Positions 12,359-27,000 of a DNA stretch of 64,000 nt are shown piece after piece. Every line of letters begins with the position of its first letter. Position 1 is the first letter of the stretch. The translations under genes were made by a program, and so were the position numbers. The notes under the pieces were generated by a model, which was given only the letters and a program-made list of their open reading frames with translations, did not search any database and was not told where the DNA came from. The DNA comes from Siniperca chuatsi (lineage: Eukaryota; Chordata; Actinopteri; Centrarchiformes; Sinipercidae), in assembly GCF_020085105.1 (NCBI RefSeq), contig NC_058044.1, positions 24,859,206 through 24,923,205 on the forward strand. Direction: 5' to 3'.

Positions 12359-14971
12359 ATACCTGCATCATTTATTTATTTATTACGCAGATGGTCTGGA
12401 TCTTCTTCACTACAGACATGCTAATTTTTTTGAATTACTAAGATCTCATTTTTTATGTGTAAGGGTTTGTAAAAAGGCAAAAAGGTAAGTTAAAGGCACA
12501 TTTTGAGAATATCACATTTCTCCCCAGCATTTCCAGCTTTTGTTAATTTAATTCACTTGATATAATTGAGGCTGAGACTCTGTTTAGGTCACACTGTGTG
12601 AAGGTTGCGTACAATGGATATGACCAAACAAAGAAGTGCACATGACAACAGTGCTGGAACAGTTTTATTTTTAAATCCATTTATTTGGCTTTTTTGCGTC
12701 GCCTTGAAAAATGCTGAGGTGGACGGGGTAGTTCTGTCAAGTTTTGGGAAGATGTCTGTCCTGCAAATGCAGCTTCATGTGTAGATGCAACTGCTGTGGC
12801 TTCATCCATATCTCTTCTTTTTGCCCTGCCTCTGATAATGATCTTACTTCCTGGTCTGTGGCTGAAGCAGTGAAGGGGGGACTTTGGTCTAGTGAATTTG
12901 AGAAGTTCATACTCACTGCTGTTACGTTGGGGTGAGATGGCATCACCTATTGAGGTGAAGGCTGAGCCTCCAGAGCCATCTGAGCTGATGAAGGAGCTGT
13001 TGTCGTGACAGGAGAGGTGTGGCTCAGTAACGCCAGAGTGTGTGGGTGTGGGTGGGCGGTCGGGCCCATGCTCACGGCTACTGGATTTAATCAACTTCTT
13101 AAGTTTCAGAGTGATCCAGTTTCCACGTCTGTGGAAGGGCAGATATACCAGAGGAAAGACAAACCGTAAGAGAATGAGACACAAATAACACGTAGCATGG
13201 GCACCAGGCGTGCAGAGATGAGCTAGACTAGCAATGTTAATGTTTGTCTAATATTCTGATTAAACAATGGATACTTAAAGCTGCAATATTCTTAAATTAA
13301 ATTTTAATTAAATTAACAATGGACTACTAGACATAACAGACGTGTCTGTGAAAGGAGTCGATAGTAGTGATGAACCCCTACAGAATTGTTATCCAACTAT
13401 GCAATTTCTCTCAGCTTTACGGAGCGTTTCAGCATCTTGCAGCTCATTGTTTTGGTTTTACTGTTTTGATTCTCTCTCACTGCTCTTATAGCTGCATTTT
13501 TGGCTGCAGCAGGCAGCTGTTTTCAGTGAAAAAGCTCCAATAAACCGACTGTACCTGCCCAGCACCAAACGACACACAGACAAAGTTAGCAACTAGCTGG
13601 TGAACATGGTGGAGCATTTAGCAGCTAAAGATTTATTTCCCTCAGGAAGTTGGTGGAAACCAAAAACAGAGCTAAAAAAAACAACAGTTAATGTGGGTTC
13701 AAAAGTACAAACATGACAGAAATTTGACCCGTCACAGTCATTAGCAAAAAATAGTAAAAAAAAAATCATAGTTATTTTTATATTACAGGCAACTTACCTG
13801 CGAGGAGGCGATGGCTCATAAAACTTGTACTGGTCCATTATCTTTTCCTCCAGCTTCTCCTTCTGCCTCCTCAAATCATTAAGCTTGTCACTGAACAGAG
13901 ACAGGCAGAGACAGAAAATAAATAGATCCTCAATTATAATTGTGGGCCTGCTGTTGATTACTGTGGTACTTTGGTGTCCTAAATAGGGTCCATTATGTGC
14001 TGTTTGCAAGTATCAAACACTTAATGCGTTAGCTCATTAACAAATTAGAGTGACATGCTGTAAATCCACACATAAGACCCTATTTAATGCTACATTATCT
14101 TGTCATGGTGTTAGTCCTATTTGCTTACATATACTGTCGCTCTTCAACGTGAAACAGATCCTTGCTCTCCATAGTCTGCTCCAACAAGGTTCGATTCTGC
14201 AGCATCAGGGTCTCGATCTGGTTGAGCAGGTGGCGATTCTCTTCCTCCAGGTTGCCCTTCAACTGGCTCAGCAACTAAACACATACACAAGCAGGCATAT
14301 GTGCACACACGTAAGTGTGTATACAAAACACACACTATCATACAATTATTAAAACAAAAAATTGGAATACTATACATAACGTCAGCAAGAGGCAATTACA
14401 AGGTGAAGTTATATCATTTAATCATTTAATAGGCACTACCACACCAGCTCAACCTGCTGCATGTCAGTACCTCACACTGGTTGGTGAGCTTTGTGGAGGT
14501 GATGTCCAGCTGCTGAAACTCCTTCTTGAGCTTGGAGAAGTCGGCCTCCAGCCAGGTGTGCTCCAGCTTGGCCTCATTCAGCTGGCTCTTGAGCAGCTTG
14601 TGATCTGCTGTCAGCAACTCGTTGTCGTTAAGAAGCTGACGGTATGTCTGGTTCAGCCTTAAAAAGAGATGTAACGGTGATGTTTATCCCCTTGTATAAG
14701 CCCACATCCATGCATCAGCCTAGGTGTGCATTAGTGTGTATATGTATAGGTACATGTTCCAAATGTGTGCATGCTTGTGCCTCCTCACCAGTCCTTCTCG
14801 TCACGGAGCCTGCAACATTCATCAGCAGTGGTCCTGTGCTGTTCTTTCTCCAGAGCCATCCTCATCTGCTCCTCCTTCAGGGCTTTCTCCAGGTCTTCTA
14901 GCTTGGTCCGCTGCTGCAACATGCTATTGTACCTAAAGATACCACCAACACACACACAAACACGTGCATGT

Positions 14972-15010
<39 letters not shown>

Positions 15011-18000
15011 AACATGCAGGGATCTCGTACCACAATGCATGACAATTCATTGATAGTGCCTAGATTGTGGCTGTCTCTCCTTTCCCCCACCTGTCCTGCA
15101 GTGTGCGATGCTCCAGCTCCAGTGTGCGATGGGTGTTTTTCAAACAGCCATGCTTGCCCATCAGGGCCTCATACTCCATGGCCTGCCGCTCATGCAGAGC
15201 TGCCAGCCGCTCGTGATCTCGTAATAGCTGCTCGTGAACACCACGCAGCTCTTCACGTCCCTGTGTGGCGCTGTCCCGCTCGCTTTCTGTCCTTGACTGC
15301 TGTTGCTGCAGCTGAGCATTCTGGGCCATGAGGGAAGCACTCTGTGAGTTTAGAGTGGATTTCTCCACCTGGGAAAGAAAGGGACCCAGTTGATAATAAG
15401 TTAATGTAGCATAAATGCTTTCAGTGTGTACTGTCTGCACAAATAATCTTATAGGACTCTATCAGCAATATACGTATGTGTGTACAGGGGTTGTTACATT
15501 AAGTATACCACAGAAAATAGCGTGTGTTGTAGTGGCACCTGCAGGTTAGCGTTGTGTGTCTGCAGGGCTGTGTTGTTCTCCTGCAGTGAGGCAGCCTGCC
15601 TCTGCAGGGCGAGGATCTGAGCCTGCTGGCTGTCAGACTGACTCTCCAGCTGCTTCAGTTGGACCTGCATAGCCTGGCGCTCTGCCTCCAGAGTCGCATT
15701 CTGGAGAGGACAGGAGAAGGAGGAGGATGGGAGAAGAGAAGAGAGAGGTAAGATGATGATAAAACTCTTTGACAAACTGTCCAATATGTTGGCTGTTTTA
15801 TGTATTGTAAATGTGACTGTTTGCAGGAGGAAGAAGAACATGAAAACCAGGAATTAGTGTTAACTTAATGCCCTCAGTACATTGTTTGGTCTATTATTAA
15901 CATAAATCACATTAAATTTAAGAACCAATAGGAGATTTTTATAAATTGGTCACTATATAGGTCATCTACTACTTACATTCCTCTCCACTTCAATGAGATG
16001 GTCTTTGAGCTTCAGCAGTTCCTTGGTGGCCTCCTGGCTTTCCCGCAGCCATTCGCTCATTGCCCTGCCCGTCTCTCTGGGAGGGGTGGAACTTGATGCT
16101 GTCCACTCTTCCTCCCGCTTCTGTTGCAAGGCCTCATAGCTCAGCTTCACCTGTGGGGTCAAAGGGGTCAAACACTTGGATCTGCAACAAAGTACAATGT
16201 ATTTTTAAAAATATTTTTCTCAAATGTAACACTAACAGGCTTGCAAAGGTGAATTTTAAGACAATGTTTAAGACTTACAGTCTTGAGCTCTTGGCGCAGC
16301 TGCTGGTTCAGGGTGGAGGATTCCTGCAGACGAGCCTCCAAAGCTGCCATCTTGTCCTCTTTAATCTGAAGAGATTTTTTCAGAGACGACTCCAACTCTG
16401 ACTCCAGCATCTTGAACCTGCTGCATAGAGGAAAGAAGGAATTTTGTACAAACTGTGGCATTAACACTCCTAATTTCTTATCACATTCTCCTTACAGGAT
16501 GGGAACTCCAAGCAGTATGTAAGCACCTGTTGTCTGGTTCCTCTGGTTCAGCCTGCTGTGTACTCTCCTGGTTCAGGACTTTCATTTCCAACTCATGGGC
16601 CAGCCTCTCCAGTTCATTGTCTCTCTGCTGGGTCTTCAGCTTCTCGCTCACCAGCTCCTAAAGATGGACAGTATAAATGTCTCTTAAAAAATGTCTCTTA
16701 AAAAAGCACATTAATGTTATTTTTGGAACTTAAACACCCAGAACCCATTTAATTTTCCTGTTTAGGAAAAGGCTTTTTATGTATGGAGTTCTGGTGGTTT
16801 TAACCAACATGGCAGTCAGGAGATAATGACCAAATCTTCCTTTGTGGTAAAACTGTGCCTTTAAGGTTAGGACACAATTCTAAACACACAAACCAAATGT
16901 AAATAATCTTTTTTTTCTCTACAATTTTGTGTTAATCTACAGGCCTAGTTATAAAAATGTATTTGTCATAGAATCAGCAGACCATTGCACTTGTAACAGC
17001 CTTCATATTATTAGGACATAAAATGGCATTCACAATAGAATAATGCTTTCCCTGATTGTCACTGATTAGGTGCTTTTATCTGTCATTTTTCCAAATAAAT
17101 GTTTGTAGTTAAAGTGAGTGAGTTGTGGATCTAGTCAAAGGTAAAATCTGGGAACCTCTGTGAAACACATGCACACTGCTGCTGCTGTAAAAAATTGTGC
17201 ATTATCAGTGAAACGTCAGGGTGGGTCAGGGCAGATTATTTATTCAGTCAGCGTAAACTCGACAGCACAGACTTCCTCCCCTCACCTCTCTGAGGGTGGC
17301 CAGGGTCCTCTGGTCAATAGCAGCTTGCTTGGTCAGTTCTCTGTTGTCTCCCTCCAGGCCTTTGACCCTCTCAGCAGTCTCCCTTAACCCCTCCATCTCC
17401 TTTACTAGAAAACGCATCTCCCTTTCCAGGCTGGCCATACAGACATTGCTGCTGTCTAAATTGGCTTCCTGGATTTCAGCCTGAGACAGAGGAAGATAGA
17501 ACAGTAGTCATTTTATTCAAGGGCAACCTAAGTCTTCCAAATATCATCCTACCTTTGGTTAGCAACTGACAACTTGCCCTTAGAAAACAAGCCTACCTAC
17601 CTGCTGGCGGAGTCGTCGATTCTCTTTCTCTAGCTGCCTCTTTTCCCTCTCCAGGACTGTGGTTTCTTGCTCCAGGCTTTGCTTCTCTGTTTCCAGTTGC
17701 TCCAGACGTCGTGCAGAGATCCGAAGTTCCTCTAAAGTGGCCTGCAGACTCTGGTTCTCTGCCTCCAGCTCCTGAACCTCTGCCTCCAGGCGCTGAACTT
17801 TCCGGTCTAAAAAGACGGAGTGGGGTAGAAGAAATAAACTAATTAGTAATTGTATGACTGCATCACTGAATCTTTAATGCTTATTTTATCTACAGAACCT
17901 ACCAGTGTTATCGAGGGAAGTCTGTAGATGCTGGTTAACTGTGTCCAGGGCCCTGCACTTGGCCTCCAGCCGCTGTGTGTGCTTGCTGGCATAGGAGGAA

Positions 18001-21000
18001 CGTGTTGGCAGACCTGTGAAGATGCTGTCATGGCAGGGACTGTGACTCTTCGAGCCAGGGGAGTGATCACCTGAGCCAACAAAACAATGGAGTCTGTTGT
18101 GACTGTTTTCTAAGACTTCCAGATCAGACATCAGTTCTTTGAAATGATCTCCACCATCTCCATCCTCTAGCTGTCCTTTCTCCTGAATATGAAGGTCTGG
18201 ATTATCTGTGAGGAAGATCTTACTCTGGACTTCCTCCTGCTCTTCTGCGTGAAGTGGCTGATGGCAGTTTGAATCTCCATTTAGCATCTGCTGTGTTACT
18301 GTTCTGAGCGGGAATACACGAGTGCGGTTTTCCATTTTTGAGCAGGAGGTTTGCAACTCTGTGGGTTCATCTGTTGATGAGGTACAGTTGTTGGTGCTAC
18401 AGACCACCTGGCAGACATGATCACACTCAAGGTGGTGGCTATGTTTGGGATGTGTGCTGTTGTTCACAGAGGTGGCTCTGAGTTCCTCTATAGTCCTTAA
18501 GAGACTTTGGTTCTCCTTCTCCAGCTTCAGCATCCGACTGCGGGTCCTCTCACTCACCTCCTCGCTCAGAGTCTGCTGACCTTTACACAAACACATGATG
18601 GCAATTAGCAGAATGAGATGAGGAGACAGAACTAGAAACACTAATTGTAAACATTTAAAGGTGCTGTTAGGTTTTTTGTACACAGAGCTGGACACAGTGG
18701 TGGAGACCTTTATTATGCCTGTGCACAGTTTGAATGTTTGTTGAATGTAGCTTTGGTCACTTAGCCTATTATATGTCTGTAGGAGCAGTAGCAGGTCCAC
18801 TTTTTAAACTTTGCCATACATATAACATTGTTCATTATACATACAAAATCCTAACAGTTACATTAATTTGATATACAGTAATAAAACGTTACAATTTGTT
18901 TTAACTGAAATCATAAATCTGTACATCACAATTTACAGTGTTTCGTGAAACTTCTCCTAATCCAGTAAATGAACTAATAGTCTATGTCATGCATACATTC
19001 AAACTGCATGCAGAGACATAAAATAGATAAGAAAAGTGCAAATAGATTAAAGCACTCATGCTTTCATGTATCAATGCAAGAACACACTTAATTTACATAT
19101 CAATTTCCTTACTTACCCTACCATTCCAACCGATCCCATCCATTAATTTTCCCATTACTTCATCCCACTGTATCACCAGCTCTTACCCTGAGAGTTCTCA
19201 GTGGTCTTGGAGAGCTGCTCTAACTCCCAGCCCAAGTGCTGGGACTCCTCCATGCTCCTCCTCTGAGCTAAACACAGAGCCAGATTCTCCTCTTGCAGCT
19301 CTTCAATGCGCCTCCGATCTGTCTCCCTCTCCTGAAGTGGAGACAGAAAGTATCAGCAGAGTTATGAGAACAGATTCTGTCCAGCCACTGAAAGGACTAG
19401 ATGATCAGTAAATCTAAAATAAGACATGCGATGTCTTTTAATTATATTGCCACTGATCTCTGTTGTCAATATTAGAAGAGGCTTAATACAAGGCAACACA
19501 AAGGTAACAAAGAAGACACCTCCTTGTGTGCAGTGTGGGTTATGTCTGACCTGTTCCATGTCATGGACCCGGGCATTCAGCAGCAGACTGTGCTTCTCCA
19601 GCTGGTGGATTTTATCTGAGCGTGCCCTCCAGCCTTCTAACTGATCCTCCAACACTTCTTTGGTCTCCTGTAGCACCCTGTTATCCTCCTTTAGCTCCTG
19701 AAACACACACACACCTCAGATTTATACACTCTATCTTCCACTCACTAAAAGTTGTTGTTGCTCTTTATTTCCATCTCTCACTTTTCCATATCTACGGAAA
19801 TTCTCATTTATAATCTAAATAGTGAATATACTATAAAAAATATATCAATATCAAAAATTCATCAATAGGTGATTGTTGAGTATTCAGTGATTTTCTAAAT
19901 TCCAAGCATATATAATCAAAATGTATGTCTCAACATTCACTGGTAAAGCATTTATAAGACTGCAACAACCTCCACTTTGGCCTTGTAGAACTCCATCTTG
20001 TGCAGTTGCTCCCTGTAGCGCCCCACTTCACTCTCCAGCTTGTCCGCCTTTATGGCTCTCTCTCTCAGGGCGTCCAGCTCGTCGCGGTAGGTGCGGGCTG
20101 CGCGGGCATCTACGAGCAGCTGGGAATTCTGGTGAAGGTTCAGACAGAGGCATGATTTATAGCAAAAACCTCAAATAAATGTACCATTATTTTCTCAAGT
20201 GTGAGTGTCAGTTTATTACATTATTTGTATTTAAAGCTGCATTGATCAATGTTTTTATATTAACAATAGATCAAATAAGTACCTGTATTGTGAAAGGGGT
20301 TGCTCGTAGTGACAAATTATCACCCAACTCTGCAGTGCCCCTATTACCTTTAACTTTCCCTTTTTTAAGCTTTTAGTGTCTTTCAGCTTGTTGTTTTGGT
20401 TTTACGGTTTACTACTTTACGGTTTTGGTTCTGTCTCACAGCTCTCATCAACCTCATTTTGAGGCAGGGAGCTGTTTTTAACAAGCAGCTTTGATAAACT
20501 CACTGTACGCTATCGGCCCAGCATTAACTGGACATATAGACAAAGTTAGTGACTAGCATTGAGCAGCTAAAGAGCCATATATTTCCCTCAGGAGTTCAGA
20601 AATCAGAGATAAAAGGAGAGTGAATGTTTTTGATTTACATTCATCAGGTGGCCAGAAACATGACTCCAAATGAATGCTAATGTTGCTCAGTGTCTGCTGG
20701 ATATATACATAGGCAGCTGCTTGCTAGCACATTCGACATGTGTTGCTAACATGCTAACTTGTACAGCCAACCTAAACCACAAGGTTTAAACAGAGAATAC
20801 AAATTGAGATCTCCTGTTCAGACAAATCCATATAAGCTTTAGTTTTATGTCAGAGTTCAGAGGTTTAAATTTGCTGTCATTAAGCGCTGCTCTGCAGCAA
20901 AGTATGGTGTGCAATAATCTGTATAATCTGCAGAGCGTTCAGGAGGTTACTGTGTGTCACCATCAGAAGGAGCTGAAATTTATTCTTCTATTCTTCAAAC

Positions 21001-24000
21001 CTCCTGCTGGATCCTCTTCAGCTCTGCCTCTATGTTCTCCAGCTCATGTCTACAGTCCAGCATCTGCTCATTCTTCTCCTCTCTGGTGGGGTCAGATGTG
21101 CAGTGCAGAAAGACAAACAGGCAGGTTGGTTAGTGTGCACTACTTACTACTTTTCTGCAATACTTCTACATATATTTAAATACCACAAGTGACCAAATAC
21201 ATGAGGGAGCACATATGCACACATGGAGAACAAAAGAACATTTTTTTGTTTCAAATGCTGAGTGGCAAATTCAAAACGATAAGTAGGCTCTCATTATCAA
21301 TGTTGCTACAAATGTGCATTACACAAACCTACACATACTTGATTCCAACATAAAGCTCATTAAACCCCATTTTATTTTATTTTAAGTAGTTGAGAGACAG
21401 ATGCATGCAGGAAGAGCTGTTGCAGGTTCAGATGTATATATGCACATGAAAGAACAGTCTAATGCCATGGCCATTCAAAAGTGCAAAGTCAAGCCATACT
21501 TGAAGCTTTAAGTGATATTGTGTTTGCTCAGAGGCAGCAGTATCCCAACAAGAGAGGACAATACGGGGGGAGACGATGGGATGGAGAGCAAAGATGGAAC
21601 TGAGATCTTGATTGGGTTAGTGTGTGTGTGTGGGTGTGTGTGCGAGCGTGCAGTATCCGCTGAAATTCAGAGCCAATGTGGGTCAGTCATAGCCACTGAA
21701 CCTGCCAAGGCAAGCAGTAATGTGGGCCAAACTCCCCGGGGCATCTCTAGTATATCTCTCTCCCTATCATTCACTCTCTATTGGCAATTCCCCTGAGGAA
21801 AGGCTACAGTAACTCTTTACCAGTAGCAATCCTGAAGAGAAATTCATACTATACTAAGAAACGATATTAAATCCAACAATCACTTACTGTGGGAATGGAA
21901 AACTTCTACCAGTGAGTGTGGATTTCTGATCTCACGCCATTTGCGCTATATTCAGATCTCAGAACAACAGTTTTCCTATGCATTGGCATGTTTGCTGTAA
22001 GATGCTTTTATGAAATTGTGAAATTGTTAAAGAGTGAAATGTTTCTTTACTCCTGAATGTGTAAACTATATGTTAACCTTTTAGCACCAAGAAGATTTGT
22101 ATTCTATTTTCCCTCTCACACTTGTTTAACTGCATTGTATTTTTTTATCTTTTTTTTCTCTCTCTGTCCACTTGGTACTCACAGTTCTTGTCTAAGTCGT
22201 CTGATCTTGGCCTTAGAGTCAGCCAGCTCCACCGCCAGGTGTTGCTGAGTCCCCGCCTGCTGCTGCTGCATGCTGGGAGAGTAGCTGGCGGACTGCGGAC
22301 TGGAGGGGCTACTGAGCAAGCTAACCACGCCTTCCTTTTCCTGCATTAGCTCTGCTATAGTCTGCAAAAAGGACAGATTACAGATTACCTTTAGCATATG
22401 ACTAAATACCCAATTTACCTCTTAACATCTGTGCACTCATAGTAGAACTGTAAAAATGTGTTTATTGAAACTGTTTCACTGTCCACAGACATTTTCTGTG
22501 TCTTATTATGCATGCTTTGTAGCCACTTTATACCTAAAATACAACTTCATGTACAAAATACTATGTTTGGATTCATACACGGGTTCAGATACGTTCCCAA
22601 ATTCATAGAAAACATGCCGTTAAAATGTACCTCTTAAACAAAGAATAAATGATGAAAGAAAATCAAATATACCTCTAGATGGGTGTCCCTCTGGTCCAGC
22701 AGATGTCGCAGGTGCGTGGCCATGTTCCTCGCCACAGCCTCCAGCTCATCCAGGTGCACCTCACTGGATTCCAACCACTGCAGATCCAGCACGTTCTCCT
22801 GACTGTGGGTCAACTGGTAAACAGGGAGGGACAGTCAGAACAATATAATGCGAAAGAATACAAGGTGGCACAAGGATCCTCAGGATGCAGCTACAGTTAC
22901 TTCTTTCAGTTCCCAGTAAATCCTTACTACTGAGTTACTTGAACAAGTTTCTTGCTGATATCAGAATATGCATACATTTATAGGAAGACATGAAGGGCTT
23001 CTGTAGTTGATGATAAGAGTGACCTTTCTTCATTTTACAGGAATTTCATATAAACTACTCACAATATATTTAGCTAACAATAATAGCATGTCATTTGACC
23101 TTCTCTGCTGGCTGTGAAACCTACTGTATCTACAGTATTCTTTATTTGTCCCAGACACAAGCACGACTATACACAAACATATTTGTTTTGAGGCATTTTA
23201 AAGCTCATGTCATATAACGTCAGATACCTCCTGAATATGTGCAGCTATGGCAGCTTTCGTGTCAAAGTCAAGTGTCTGGATCCTCTCAATGTACTCCTCT
23301 TTTTTCTCACACTGAAAATAAAAATGTAAAAAGATTTAGATCGCCATAGCTCATGCAGTCTGTTTCAGGTTTTCTGCACACAAATCATCAGATAGTCAGC
23401 GTTTACCTGAACTGCACATCCCAACAGCAGCAGCAAAAGTTTCTTCATTTCCTCAAGACTTTGTTCTGTGGAGAGTAAAAAAAGTTCATTATCTGAAATA
23501 AAACTTATCAGATTGAAGTACTGAGGGCTGCTGGCATAGATTTAAGTTGAAACGAGTACGAACTGGTGAATTTGGGTCACCACTCTCCAAAGCCTTACCA
23601 TCACAAGCAGTGTTGTTATCAGATCGAAAGAGTGCAATTGAATTAAAACTGTATCAGAAAGAGCTAAAGCAGTCTGTCTATGAGGAAATACTCCCACTTT
23701 TCAGTGCCTATTTTGGGGAAAAGTGCTACCTGATTTTCATTGTTCACTATTTAGAAACAAAGATTATCACTTGTTTTGCATTGTTACCATTTTCTATATG
23801 CAATTAACAATGGCATTAATACTAGTATTTCCCTTGAGTTTCATAATTCAAATTATAGATATATCATTTTGTTAAATAAACTCTCAATTCTCTTAGATCC
23901 TTTAATGCCACCAGTTTAGCAGTCAGCCAGAAATGACACTGAGTCTATACTACATATCCTTATCCTAATCTTAGGTAAATTATGGGAAATCAATGCAGTG

Positions 24001-27000
24001 CATATTGAGTATCAGCAAACAGACTAATCAAGCTTCCAACCATATACTGACTTAGCAACTCCAATGGAGAGGAGAGATGAGAAATACTCTGAGTTTTCTT
24101 TAAAAGAGCATACCACAGTAAGGAGTCCTGCCAAGCAGCAACACGTTTGGCAAAGGAATCATGATTAACTGTCTCAGATTATCCTGCAAAAAAAGAGACA
24201 AACAGATAGGGACGAGGGAGATGGGTTGAGAAAAGGGAAGATAGCACATTTTAGGCCAAACTGAAACAAAGACAGAATAAAACACTTTTTGAGGTCTAGC
24301 CAAAGTGCTTGAATGGACAGGGACGTATGTATGTACAGCACATAGCAGATGCTTAAACACATGTATAGAAACAGCCAACAAATGGAGGAGTTCTCTGAAT
24401 GGGTAGATGACAGAGCCAGTTTCCCTGGTGCAGTGGTGAAATCCACCAAAACTGTTTGGTACGGCCTTGTCTCAGGCTATAAGTGGCTTGCGTTCATGGG
24501 TGTGTGTACAGTATGTGTGCTAGTGTGTGTGCAGTGTAATAGTGATTGTTAATAGCTCCTAATAAGGAACGGTGACCCTGTTAATTTCAGGAAACTATTA
24601 ATTCCCACATGCAAAGACAGCTACAGTTGACTGGAGTCATTTAGTCTCTGATGTAATACAGTTCATTTGTTCGACTTGATACCAGTATAAAGCATACCAG
24701 TAGTATCTGTATTATGCCTCTGTGAGTTGAAACCATTGTTTCTCCTAAATGTCACTTTTAAAGAAACTAAGCGTTGTTGTTGCATTTTAGAGTCGATCCA
24801 ATGGATTTTGAGAAGGCGTATAAAGACTCAGTGTCGCAGGATTTTTAGCCACACTAGTGGCATGGCTCTAGGATGGCAATGTTCATGATTGGTCAGTCTA
24901 CCACTTTGGTCCAGACTGAAATATCTCATCAACTATTGGATGGATTGCTATAGTTATTGTGTACAATCTGTACAATTTTGTACAAACATTCATGACCCCA
25001 GATAATGAAGTACACTGACTTTAATGGTCCCTGACTTTTCCTCTAGTGCCACCATGAGGTTGACTTTTTTGTTTGTTGTAAAATATCTTGGCAACAATTA
25101 GATGGATTGCAATGAAATTTGGTACAGACATTCATGGTTCCCAGATTATGTATTCTACTGACTTTGATGATTCCCTGACATTTCCTCTAGTGCCACCCAC
25201 AAGGTTGACATTTGGGGTTTTGACTGAAATATCTCAACAACTATTGGATGGATTACCCTCAAATTTGATACAGACATTCATGCTCCAATTGGGAAAAATT
25301 GTAATTGTAATTCTAGCGCCATCATCAAGTCAAAATCTTAATTTGTCCAATACTTGTTTATGACCAAATGCCTGCAAAACTAATGGTGTTTAGTGCTAAT
25401 TAGCAATAATAATTAGCACAATAGCATGGCTGTAGAGACTCTTCAGTCTTATCTTTGAACTAGTGGAGAAAGCAAGTCCTTCAACTGACCTTACAACATA
25501 AAAATAACCAAAATTGGACCAGAATAGATGTGGTCTTCACATGACAGCAGTTAAAAGATGCAAGAGCTGCCCTACATCTACTTTTACTGAAGTAACCGTA
25601 CTTTATGCTTAGCAAGAGTAACTACAGTAGAAACAACGATTAGACATGCCATTGATGATATCAGATTCTGTCAATCTGTGGTAACAAAAAAATATATAAA
25701 CCCATTATTCCTTTGTGGTGCTATTCTGAAGAACTTGATTGTCCCGTCCTCAGTGAAACTACTTTTCTTGTGATCTTAACAGATCTTAACAGAAGAAAGC
25801 TTAGCTCGAATTGTACTTAATTACTCTGACACAGACAGAAAATCCAAGATTCACCATCAGTGGTGTCTGCCCATGAATTTCGTGACTTTATGTGTCAATC
25901 TAAGCTCTGTCTGTCTGTGGCTCTGACTGCGGCTTTACTGAGGGTCTCTGCTGTGCTCTAACCTCGCTGCTGTGCTGATTACACAGATGTGTACATGGCT
26001 GATATTTAGGGCATGCATGTTAAGAAGAACTAGTTGATCTGCTGCGACGCAAGTGCTATCAACTATCTGGTTTGTGCATGTGTGAGCCAGTGTGTGTGTG
26101 ATGGATGATGCAAAATTGAGGTAGAATTGAAAAATTCAAATCTAATGTTCAGATATCATAATTCGATGTAGATGCAGATGGAAAGCTTAGCAGGCTAAAG
26201 ATTGGATACATATATATAACATATTGCATGGCTGAGAAACAAGGGGAGGGAACATCCAAAACTCACCAGATAATACGTCTTGATTTGCTGGGCAAGGAAG
26301 TTCAGGTTCTGGATCCTCTGACTTGGATCCCTGCTCACTTTTTTTGCACCCTGAGGTGCAGCTGAGGGATTTCTGAAGATGGGACAGAGCATAAAGGCAT
26401 TTTACTTGACATTTCTTGCTATTCACAAACAAACAAATGGTTGTTGGAGTGAGAGGAAGCTGCGAGCTGGTAAAAGTCTTGGCTCAAGCATCGCCATGAA
26501 AACATGTATGAGGTCTCTATTCATTCCTAACTTTAGCCTGTGTGATGTCATTCCTTTCAGCCAACAAACTGGACTGTTTTCGAGCCAAATGGGGTGGCAT
26601 TAGACTTTCCAACCAAAGGAAACCCTTTAGCTGGATTCTTGGGCTGTTGGCTCAGACCTACTGTAGTCTGAGGTTGAACTGTCATACATTATAGCTGAAA
26701 TGTTATCATTCATGGACTTTAGTAGTTATAGTTAGCAGTTATATAGGTCAGACTTCACCTTGTTGCTCAGGAAAGGAAACCTGTTGTGTTAAATTTATTC
26801 TGTACCTGGGGAAACAGATCGAGAGACATACAGAAAGACATAATGGATGAAAGAGAGACATAGCTGCTGCCTAGCTGTCCAGTGCATCACATTTTTTAGT
26901 CCGCCTGTCTCCATCTCTGTGCTGTTTGTCCTGTTTCTGTGCTTCCTCCTCCCTCCCATCTGTGTCCCAGTGCCACTAAACACCAGCAATAAAGCCCTAA

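Noticed and set aside
12201-12441. Open frame with poly-His-Thr run
   Set aside because: Translation of the (CA)24 microsatellite in an intron.
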